In this document: piece by piece, positions 8,000 to 13,586 of the stretch | Numbering within the stretch: the first letter of the stretch is position 1 | Layout of the letters: each line of letters begins with the position of its first letter | Assembly: GCA_034211175.1 (NCBI GenBank) | Contig: JAXHUH010000112.1 | Coordinates: 1-13,586 of the forward strand | DNA length: 13,586 bases | Direction of reading: 5' to 3' | From: JAXHUH01 sp034211175 | Lineage (GTDB): Bacteria; Actinomycetota; Acidimicrobiia; Acidimicrobiales; CAIXPF01 | Notes under the pieces: model-generated | Databases searched by the model: none | What the model was told of the DNA's origin: nothing | Seen by the model: the letters and a program-made list of their open reading frames with translations, nothing else | Program-made: the position numbers and the translations under genes

Positions 8000-9160
8000 T
8001 CAGTGACGGCCTCGCCGCCGCCGGGTCTCTTCGGTCGCGATCTCGCGCGCCCGGCGGTCGGCCTCTACCACAACCTCGATGCTGTCGGCGCGTGTTCCAT
8101 CATGGCGGGACAGCGTGGCTTCCAATACATCGGCAATGGTGAGCCAGCCGATCTCGCCGGCCAGGAACGCGGCCACCGCCACCTCATTGGCGGCGTTGAA
8201 CCAGGCCGGCGCCGTCTCGCCGCGTCGGCCGGCCTCGTAGGCGAGCCCGAGGCAACCGAATGCCTCGACGTCGGGCGGTTCGAAGTCGAGCCTACCGACG
8301 TTCGCCCAGTCGATGCGCCCGAACGGCTCGGTGGATCGTTCCGGGTGGGCGAGGGCGTAGGCGATGGGCAGTCGCATGTCGGGCATCGACAGCTGGGCGA
8401 TCGTCGAGCCGTCGCGGTACTCGACCATCGAGTGCACGATCGACTGCGGATGGACGACCACGTCGATGTCGTCGTAACCGACGTCGAACAGCTCGTGGGC
8501 CTCGATGACCTCGAGGCCCTTGTTCACCAGCGTCGACGAGTCGATGGTGATCTTCGGCCCCATCGACCACGTCGGGTGGGCCAGGGCCTGGTCGACGGTC
8601 ACGTCCGCCAGCTCGGCCCGGCCACGACCACGGAACGGGCCGCCGCTGGCGGTGAGCACCAGCCGGGCGACCTCGTCGTGGCGGCCCGAGCGCAGGCACT
8701 GGTGCAGTGCGCTGTGCTCGCTGTCGACCGGTACCAGCTCCCCCGCACCGGGCTCGCGGCGCACCCGGCGCACGACCGGCCCGGCGGCGATGAGCGACTC
8801 CTTGTTGGCGAGCGCCAGGCGGCACCCGGCCTCGAGCGCGGCCACGGTCACCCCCATGCCGGCGAAGCCGACCACCGCGTTGAGCACGACGTCGGCCAGC
8901 TCGCACAGGCTGGCCAGGGACTCCGGTCCGGCCCGCACCTCGGTCCCGGCCGGCACCGCATCGCGCAGCTCCGCCGCCCGGGACGGGTCGGCGATGGCGA
9001 CCACCGCCGGACGCAGCTCCTTCGCCTGGGCGGCCAGGAGCTCCACCGACGTGGACGCCGCCAGCGCGGTCACCTCGTAGCGGGGGGCGGCCGCCCGAAC
9101 GACCTCGAGCGTCTGGGTACCGATCGAGCCGGTCGAGCCGATGACGGCGAGGCTGGTCAC
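8000..9160 (-). CDS. dxr: 1-deoxy-D-xylulose 5-phosphate reductoisomerase
   Basis: A 386-residue Dxr (IspC), which converts DXP to MEP with NADPH in the first committed step of the MEP pathway. The NADPH loop GSTGSIG is at 8-14, NKES at 119-122, and the metal-site motif VDSEHSA at 145-151 (Asp146, Glu148). ASGGPF is at 171-176, followed by SMGPKITIDSSTLVNKGLEV (199-218, with Asn213, Lys214 and Glu217 at the substrate/metal site) and VHPQSIVHSMVEY (236-248). The C-terminal helical domain is complete (WFNAANEVAVAAFL), and length is normal. The start is ambiguous: GTG at 9160 gives the usual short lead MTSLAVIGSTGSIG, while TTG at 9178 overlaps the cdsA stop (TTGA) and adds six residues; neither has a strong ribosome-binding site. 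The frame runs on into cdsA, but that part is not Dxr-like. Confidence 0.96.
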   Translation of the reverse strand: MTSLAVIGSTGSIGTQTLEVVRAAAPRYEVTALAASTSVELLAAQAKELRPAVVAIADPSRAAELRDAVPAGTEVRAGPESLASLCELADVVLNAVVGFAGMGVTVAALEAGCRLALANKESLIAAGPVVRRVRREPGAGELVPVDSEHSALHQCLRSGRHDEVARLVLTASGGPFRGRGRAELADVTVDQALAHPTWSMGPKITIDSSTLVNKGLEVIEAHELFDVGYDDIDVVVHPQSIVHSMVEYRDGSTIAQLSMPDMRLPIAYALAHPERSTEPFGRIDWANVGRLDFEPPDVEAFGCLGLAYEAGRRGETAPAWFNAANEVAVAAFLAGEIGWLTIADVLEATLSRHDGTRADSIEVVVEADRRAREIATEETRRRRGRH

Positions 9161-9174
9161 CCCGGTGGCGCCGA

Positions 9175-10818
9175 TCAACCCACCGGGATGAGCTCGAGCA
9201 GCACGCCCAGGTAGTACGTGGTCGGCAGCACGAACAGCAGGGCGTCGAACCGGTCGAGGAAACCACCGTGGCCGGGCAGGAGCGTGCCCATGTCCTTCAC
9301 GCCGAAGTCGCGCTTGATGAGCGACTCGGCCAGGTCGCCGAGCGGTGCCACCACCGCGACCGCCGCACCGAGGAGGAGGGCGTCCGCGAACTGATCGAAC
9401 GGCTCGATCTCGAAGAGGATGTTGTTCACCGCGACCGAGGCGGCCATGGCGCCGAAGCAGCCGCCCAGCAGGCCCTCGACCGTCTTGTTCGGGCTGACCG
9501 CGGAGAGCGGGGACTTCCCGGCGTTGCGCCCCACGACGTAACCGACGACGTCGTAGGCCACCGTCGGCACGATGGCGGCCAGGAGCACGTCGGTGCCCAT
9601 CGGCGTGCGGAGGATCATCGCCGCGAACGAGCCGAGGATCCCGACGTAGCCGATGCCGAGCATCGTGACGCCGAGGTTGGCCGCTGGTCGTTCCTTCTCG
9701 ACGCCGGCCAGGTACCACAGCAGGCCGAACACGACCGACAGGAACATGACCAGCGGGTAGGCGACGACGCCGCGCCAGTAGACCGCCAGCGGCAGGCCGA
9801 CGCAGGCGGCGAGGCCCACGAGTGTCGCCGGGTGGAGGCCGCCGCGGCGGGCCGAGGCGTAGAACTCGACCGCCGCGAAGAACAGGATCAGCGTGACCAG
9901 GCCCATGGTCGCGGCCGCGCCCAGGTTGAACAGGACGATGGCGGCGACGCCGAGGCCCGCGCCGACGCCGATGGCCAGCGGCACGTTGCGGTCGGTCTCG
10001 CCCTCGGTGGCCGGCGGGCGACCGAGGTCGTAGCGCGAGTGGCCACCCGTGGCCTCGCGCTCGCCGAAGGAGGGAGGGGCCTGACGGGTGTCGAACTCGT
10101 CGAACGAGAAGAAGTCGTCGGGCTCGGGGCGGTCGCTGCTGTCGAGCGCGCCGACGCGCGACTCGTCGTCGGCGAGATCGGACACGTCGGAGAAGTCCTC
10201 GGCCTCCCAGTCGCTCGACTGGTCGCGCCACCGCGGCGTCGAGCCGTACGAGCTCCACTCCCGCGAGTTGTTGTCGTCGAGGAGCACCTTCGGCACCTGC
10301 CCGGTGGCCGGCGCCGTCCAGTGCGGCAGCTCGACCTCCTCGGGCGGCTCCCCGGCCGCGGTCGCGTCGATGCGGGGGATGCGGTCGAGGTGCTCGCTGC
10401 GCCCGGGGGGCTCGTCGATCGACGGCTCGGGCTCGCGGGCCTCCGGGGACGGCGCCGGGGCGTCGTCGAGCTTCGGGTCGTCGCCGAACGGGAACGGCAC
10501 CTCGGAGGCGTCGGGGATCGACTCGAAGATCGAGCTGCGCCGCGGGGGCCGCTGCGCATCGTCGGCGCCGAGGACCTCCCTGCGCCGGCCGCCGTCAGCG
10601 GGCGGCGACGCCGCGGTGGGCTCGTCGCCGTCGTCGTTCGGGTCCGCCGGGTCCTCGTCCGTCTCCATGTCGTACCGGCCGATCTCCCCGGTGTCGTCGG
10701 GGTCGGCAGCTCCGTTGGCACCCCGACCGACCACGGCCCCCGCCTCCTCGGCACCGACGATGCGGATGCGGTCGGTGCGCTCGGGATCGCGGTGGTCTGA
10801 CTGGTCCCTGTCGGTCAC
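9175..10818 (-). CDS. cdsA: Phosphatidate cytidylyltransferase with long acidic N-terminal extension
   Basis: A 547-residue CdsA, the inner-membrane enzyme making CDP-diacylglycerol from phosphatidate and CTP, the branch point of phospholipid synthesis. The catalytic half begins near 278 with repeated hydrophobic segments and contains the family signature at 499-526: SLIKRDFGVKD then LPGHGGFLDRFD. Residues 1-276 are an unusual, highly charged and probably disordered cytoplasmic extension rich in Asp, Glu, Pro and Ser. It includes RIRIVGAEEAG (17-27) and LPHWTAPATGQVPKVLL (164-180), which look more ordered than their surroundings and could be short binding motifs. CdsA proteins are commonly about 270-300 residues, so this one is nearly doubled. 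The GTG start at 10818 has GAGGAGG nine bases upstream. It sits 48 bases after frr and touches or nearly touches dxr. Confidence 0.95.
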   Translation of the reverse strand: MTDRDQSDHRDPERTDRIRIVGAEEAGAVVGRGANGAADPDDTGEIGRYDMETDEDPADPNDDGDEPTAASPPADGGRRREVLGADDAQRPPRRSSIFESIPDASEVPFPFGDDPKLDDAPAPSPEAREPEPSIDEPPGRSEHLDRIPRIDATAAGEPPEEVELPHWTAPATGQVPKVLLDDNNSREWSSYGSTPRWRDQSSDWEAEDFSDVSDLADDESRVGALDSSDRPEPDDFFSFDEFDTRQAPPSFGEREATGGHSRYDLGRPPATEGETDRNVPLAIGVGAGLGVAAIVLFNLGAAATMGLVTLILFFAAVEFYASARRGGLHPATLVGLAACVGLPLAVYWRGVVAYPLVMFLSVVFGLLWYLAGVEKERPAANLGVTMLGIGYVGILGSFAAMILRTPMGTDVLLAAIVPTVAYDVVGYVVGRNAGKSPLSAVSPNKTVEGLLGGCFGAMAASVAVNNILFEIEPFDQFADALLLGAAVAVVAPLGDLAESLIKRDFGVKDMGTLLPGHGGFLDRFDALLFVLPTTYYLGVLLELIPVG

Positions 10819-10866
10819 GCTCCAAGGCCTCCTCGCTCGAGATCGAACCCACGCACGGTGCGGGGA

Positions 10867-11436
10867 TCAGACCTCGAGCAGCTCCTGCTCCTTCTGGTCG
10901 AGCGCCTCGTCGATCTGATGCTCCGAGTCATGGGTCAGATCGTCGAGCTCCTTCTCGGCACGAGCGAGGTCGTCCTGAGAGATGTCGCCGTCCTTCTCCA
11001 GGGACTCGAGATCCCGCCGGCTCTTGCGCCTCGCCTCACGGACCGCGATGCGCCCGTCCTCGGCCATCGCCTTGACCCGTCGTACCAGCTCCTTGCGCCG
11101 CTCCTGGGTGAGCGGCGGGAACACGAGGCGCAGCGAGGTGCCGTCGTTGCTGGGGTTGAGGCCGAGGTCGGAGTTCTGGATGGCCTTCTCTATCGCACCT
11201 ATGTTGCTCTTGTCGAAGGGCGTGATCAACAGCTGGCGTGCCTCGGGCACCGAGAACCCCGCCAGCTGCTGCAGCGGGAGCTGTGATCCGTAGGCCTCGA
11301 CGGTGAGCTTCTCCACGAGCGCGGGAGAGGCACGGCCCGTCCGCACCGAGGCGAACTCGCCTCGCGAGTGGGCGACCGCCTTTCCCATCTTCTCCTTGGC
11401 CTCGGCGAAGATCAGGTCGATCAGATCGGTGCTCAC
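10867..11436 (-). CDS. frr: Ribosome recycling factor
   Basis: A 189-residue RRF, which with EF-G splits post-termination ribosomes. The hallmark helices and motifs are present: SVRTGRASPALVEKL at about 30-44, YGSQLPLQQLA, the LITPFDKSNIGAIEKAIQNS segment, and NDGTSLRLVFPPLTQERRKE. Length matches the family at about 185. The start is GTG at 11436, giving MSTDLIDLIFAEAKEKM; it overlaps the pyrH stop by four bases (GTGA), so the two are translationally coupled. The frame extends about 100 bases further into pyrH, but that stretch is the pyrH shadow. The pyrH-frr pair is nearly universal in bacteria. Confidence 0.97.
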   Translation of the reverse strand: MSTDLIDLIFAEAKEKMGKAVAHSRGEFASVRTGRASPALVEKLTVEAYGSQLPLQQLAGFSVPEARQLLITPFDKSNIGAIEKAIQNSDLGLNPSNDGTSLRLVFPPLTQERRKELVRRVKAMAEDGRIAVREARRKSRRDLESLEKDGDISQDDLARAEKELDDLTHDSEHQIDEALDQKEQELLEV

Positions 11437-12158
11437 CGCACCAGAGTACCGACCTCGGCCCCCTCGAGGATGGACCTCACGTTCCCGGGCTTCATCAGGT
11501 CGAACACGACGATCGGCAGCTCGTTGTCCATGCACAGGGTGATGGCGGTCGAGTCCATCACCTTGAGCCCCTTGCTGATCACCTGGAGGTAGTCGACCTC
11601 CCGCAGCAGCGAGGCGTTCGGCTCGATGCGCGGATCGGCGTCGAACACGCCCTCGATGCCCGAGTGCGTGCCCTTCAGCAGCGCGTCGGCCTCGATCTCC
11701 ACCGCCCGCAGCGCCGCCGCGGTGTCGGTCGTGAAGAACGGGTCGCCGAGGCCGCCGGCGAAGATCACGACCCGGCCCTTCTCGAGGTGGCGGATCGCCT
11801 TGCGCCGGATGTAGGGCTCGGCGACCTGGGCCATGTGGATCGCGGTCTGCACGCGCGTGGCCTGGCCCAGCTGCTCCAGCGTGTCCTGCAGCGCAAGGGC
11901 GTTGATGACCGTGGCCAGCATGCCCATGTAGTCGGCCTGGGCGCGGTCCATGCCACTGCCGGCACCCGTGAGGCCCCGCCAGATGTTGCCGCCGCCGACG
12001 ACGACCGCGACGTCGGTGCCCGTCTCCTGGCGCACCTCGGCGATCTCGCGGGCGAGCTGGGCGACGATCCCCCCGTCGATCCCCTGGCCGCCCTCACCGG
12101 CAAACGCCTCACCCGACAGCTTGAGCAGGATCCGATCCAACCGGGTCCAACGGCTCAT
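11433..12158 (-). CDS. pyrH: UMP kinase (hexameric bacterial type)
   Basis: A 241-residue UMP kinase of the amino-acid-kinase fold, phosphorylating UMP to UDP for pyrimidine nucleotide supply. Motifs: LLKLSGEAF (11-19), VVVGGGNIWRG (52-62), DYMGMLATVIN (76-86), FAGGLGDPFFTTDTAA (133-148), and KGTHSGIEGVFDADPR (162-177). The ATG at 12158 has an excellent GGAGGAG ribosome-binding site five bases upstream, so it is probably translated strongly. A hairpin at 12180-12206 stands just before that site. It is the first gene after the tsf terminators and is fused by overlap to frr. The AGGLGDPFF loop differs slightly from the common AGGTGNPFF; a minor variation. Confidence 0.97.
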   Translation of the reverse strand: MSRWTRLDRILLKLSGEAFAGEGGQGIDGGIVAQLAREIAEVRQETGTDVAVVVGGGNIWRGLTGAGSGMDRAQADYMGMLATVINALALQDTLEQLGQATRVQTAIHMAQVAEPYIRRKAIRHLEKGRVVIFAGGLGDPFFTTDTAAALRAVEIEADALLKGTHSGIEGVFDADPRIEPNASLLREVDYLQVISKGLKVMDSTAITLCMDNELPIVVFDLMKPGNVRSILEGAEVGTLVR

Positions 12159-12179
12159 GTGAACTCCTCCGCCTGAAGG

Positions 12180-12206
12180 GCACCGGCCCCCGGGGCGGGT
12201 CGGTGC
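12180..12206 (-). promoter_or_regulatory. Hairpin before the pyrH ribosome-binding site
   Basis: GCACCG (12180-12185) pairs with CGGTGC (12201-12206); one mismatch further in, CCC pairs with GGG. The structure ends about ten bases before the GGAGGAG site (12170-12164). It could modulate pyrH translation or mark a promoter-proximal pause; this is inference only. Confidence 0.3.
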
Positions 12207-12567
12207 GACCCACCGCCACGAGCGGCCCGTCGATGATGTGCGACCGGTGTACGGCGCCGGTCCCCGCCGTGAGACGACCCGAACCGCCGAAGACGACGAC
12301 CACCGTCGGTCCGAACCCGTCCCGGCGAGGCCGATCGGGCCGCCCGGCGGGCGTCACGGCCACCCGGTGGGTGCAGCGGTGGTGCAGCGTTGGGTCTGCT
12401 CATGTTCTCCGACTGGTCGGCCACGAGAGGCCGGGTCGAGGCGACCGACCGCGCACGTGGGCTCTGAACGAGCGTATCGCCGCAGGTCGCAGGCCCATGC
12501 CCCCGGGGCGCGAATGACGGGCGCTCGCCCGGACCGCGTGGTGCAACCGCCCCTTCCCGGGCGCGCA

Positions 12568-12609
12568 ACGGCCCCCGCCGGATGCGTGGTGCACCGGTGC
12601 GGGGGCCGT
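12568..12609 (-). terminator. Strong hairpin downstream of rpsB-tsf
   Basis: A perfect 11-base-pair stem, ACGGCCCCCGC (12568-12578) with GCGGGGGCCGT (12599-12609), encloses a loop that can add CGG/CCG pairs. It lies 42 bases past the tsf stop. There is no U-tract on either side, as in many GC-rich terminators. Confidence 0.6.
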
Positions 12610-12622
12610 CGTCGTGAACGTC

Positions 12623-12645
12623 GCCGCGGCGTTCGCCGCCGCGGC
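12623..12645 (-). terminator. Hairpin immediately after the tsf stop
   Basis: GCCGCGGCG (12623-12631) pairs perfectly with CGCCGCGGC (12637-12645) around a 5-base loop. It starts five bases after the stop codon. With the next hairpin it forms a double stem that probably ends the rpsB-tsf transcript or stabilises its 3' end. Confidence 0.5.
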
Positions 12646-12650
12646 CGCGA

Positions 12651-13436
12651 TCAGCCGCCGATCACCGACACGGTGAAGCGGAGGATCTCGCCGTCACCGA
12701 TCTTCTTGCGGACCGTCTCCTTCTCACCGAACATGCCCTGGTCCAGGAGGACCTGCTGGCCGTACCAGGCGCCGAGGCGCCCCTCGACCACACCCGGCAT
12801 CTTCGCCTCGGGCACGCGACCCTCGGCCTTGGTGATCTCGAGCAGCGCCGCCCGCTCCTTCTCGACCTCGTCGGCCGGGACCTCGTCCCGGGTGAGGAAG
12901 CGCGGCTTGGCGAAGGCGATGTGCAGCGCGATCTCGTGGAGGAGCTCGTCGTCGATGCCCCGCCCCTCGACGAGCACGCCGACCCGGCCGCCGCCGTGGA
13001 GGTAGGCGTCGATGGTGGTGTCGGCCTGCGACTCGTAGCGGACGACGTCGCCGAGGGCGATGTTCTCCTTCGTCGTCAGCTTGAGGTCGTCGATCTCGGC
13101 CTGGCGCTCGGCGATCGCATCGGCACCCTTGGCGAGCACGTGCTCGGCCAGCGACGCGACCAGCGCCACGAACTCGTCGGACTTCGCCGAGAAGTCGGTC
13201 TCGGCCCGCAGCTGGACGAGTGCGGCGTTGCCGTCACCGGTGGTGATGGCGATCAGGCCCTCGGCGTTCTCACGATCGCTGCGGGTGAGGGACTTGGCGA
13301 GGCCCTTCTGGCGGAGGATCTCGGTCGCCTGCTCGGCATCGCCGTCGGCCTCGGTGAGCGCCTTCTTGGCGTCCATCATCCCGGCACCCGTCGACTGACG
13401 GAGCGCCTGGACGTCCTTGGCGGTGAAGTTGGCCAT
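12651..13436 (-). CDS. tsf: Elongation factor Ts
   Basis: A 261-residue EF-Ts, the nucleotide exchange factor for EF-Tu. The N-terminal UBA-like domain carries LRQSTGAGMMDAKKAL (about 12-27), the family's first signature. The second signature region reads QLRAETDFSAKSDEF in place of the usual NCETDFVA form, a mild departure. IALHIAFAKPRFLTRDEVP marks the second core subdomain. Length is near the average of 200-300 residues. The ATG at 13436 is chosen because GAGGAG stands five bases before it; a GTG six bases upstream has no room for a ribosome-binding site. The gene starts two bases after the rpsB stop, the normal pairing, and ends before two hairpins. Confidence 0.97.
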   Translation of the reverse strand: MANFTAKDVQALRQSTGAGMMDAKKALTEADGDAEQATEILRQKGLAKSLTRSDRENAEGLIAITTGDGNAALVQLRAETDFSAKSDEFVALVASLAEHVLAKGADAIAERQAEIDDLKLTTKENIALGDVVRYESQADTTIDAYLHGGGRVGVLVEGRGIDDELLHEIALHIAFAKPRFLTRDEVPADEVEKERAALLEITKAEGRVPEAKMPGVVEGRLGAWYGQQVLLDQGMFGEKETVRKKIGDGEILRFTVSVIGG

Positions 13437-13438
13437 CG

Positions 13439-13586
13439 TCACTCCTCGGTGGACGAATCGCCGGCGGGGGCAGCTTCGGGGGTGGCGGTCTCGGCCGCGG
13501 CCTCGGCGGGTGCGGCCTCGGCGGGTGCCGCCTCGGCGGCGGGAGCGTCCCCGGCCTCGGCGGCTCGCCGCGGAGCGCGAGCGCGC
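13439..13586 (-). CDS. rpsB: Ribosomal protein S2 (uS2), C-terminal tail only
   Basis: The last 48 codons of a frame that enters from the right edge and stops at 13439, two bases before tsf. The visible residues are an Ala/Glu/Pro-rich tail with AEAAP repeats ending GDSSTEE; the conserved S2 fold is outside the window. The assignment rests on position: rpsB precedes tsf in nearly all bacteria, and S2 proteins of high-GC actinobacteria often carry tails of this kind. By sequence alone the fragment would not be identifiable. Confidence 0.8.
   Translation of the reverse strand, partial: RARAPRRAAEAGDAPAAEAAPAEAAPAEAAAETATPEAAPAGDSSTEE
13501..13530. repeat. 15-base tandem repeat in the rpsB tail
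   Basis: Two near-identical 15-base units (differing at one base) encode AEAAP on the minus strand, with a degenerate third unit following. This is an in-frame coding repeat. Confidence 0.6.

Larger units (their letters stand above)
12159..12650. other. 492-base gap between tsf and pyrH
   Basis: No recognised gene. It holds, in transcription order, two GC hairpins after tsf, a further small inverted repeat (CGGGCG/CGCCCG at 12518-12531), a TACGCT box on the minus strand at 12477-12472 that could be a weak -10 element, a direct repeat GTGCAGCG around 12371-12389, and the hairpin before pyrH. Two overlapping minus-strand frames span much of it: 12155-12403 (82 codons, ATG with GGAGAAC before it, stop overlapping the pyrH ATG) and one open from about 12399 to 12109 with strong G/C third positions (about 88 percent over 12166-12363). 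Neither resembles a known family to me. The pyrH promoter is probably here but cannot be fixed by eye. Confidence 0.6.

Noticed and set aside
6447..8006. A 519-codon plus-strand frame opposite the site-2 protease
   Set aside because: The minus strand has an intact protease with HELGH and LDGGH motifs; the plus frame shows no domain.
9179..10258. Upstream continuation of the dxr frame, giving a 752-codon fusion
   Set aside because: The upstream part is Arg/Gly/Pro-rich, lies in another frame of cdsA and has no domain; Dxr begins normally at 9160 or 9178.
9268..10800. A 510-codon plus-strand frame opposite cdsA
   Set aside because: Antisense of a confirmed CdsA with its full signature; composition is that of a shadow.
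12203..13005. Plus-strand frames across the tsf-pyrH gap and the end of tsf
   Set aside because: They run through the tsf terminator hairpins and antisense to tsf, with no ribosome-binding site or domain.

Overview
This is a very GC-rich window (most codons end in G or C) in which every recognisable gene lies on the minus strand. Read in the direction of transcription, from the right edge to the left, the order is rpsB (3' end only), tsf, a 490-base gap, pyrH, frr, cdsA, dxr, a site-2 protease (rseP type), ispG, proS, a 290-base gap, rimP, nusA, ylxR and infB (5' part only). This is the conserved translation / isoprenoid / transcription-factor block of Actinomycetota. The composition, the long disordered acidic or Pro/Gly-rich extensions on many proteins and the archaeal/eukaryote-type prolyl-tRNA synthetase suggest a lineage near Acidimicrobiia. 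That placement is inference; the window carries no marker RNA.

Region by region. 12651-13586 holds the rpsB-tsf pair (ribosomal protein S2 and EF-Ts, 2 bases apart), closed by two strong GC hairpins. 12159-12650 has no recognised gene: it carries those hairpins, a hairpin just before the pyrH ribosome-binding site, and two overlapping small open frames of doubtful status. 3885-12158 is one compact run: pyrH and frr overlap by 4 bases, then come cdsA (phospholipid synthesis), dxr and ispG (two steps of the MEP isoprenoid pathway) flanking the membrane protease, and finally proS. 3594-3884 is a regulatory gap with tandem hairpins after proS, a promoter-like box, and an attenuator-like set of mutually exclusive stems before rimP. 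1-3593 is the rimP-nusA-ylxR-infB operon (30S maturation, transcription elongation/antitermination, RNA-binding protein, initiation factor 2).

The genes serve core growth: ribosome parts and translation factors, RNA polymerase modulation, UMP phosphorylation, membrane lipid and isoprenoid precursor synthesis. I do not see a mobile element, CRISPR array, tRNA, rRNA, phage or defence genes, and I do not believe the window holds a new multi-gene system. The points most worth a second look are the attenuator-like leader of the nusA operon, three CACGTG boxes at exact 15-base spacing before infB, a likely CTG start for ylxR, a prolyl-tRNA synthetase that seems to have lost its zinc site, and the roughly 275-residue acidic N-terminal extension on CdsA.
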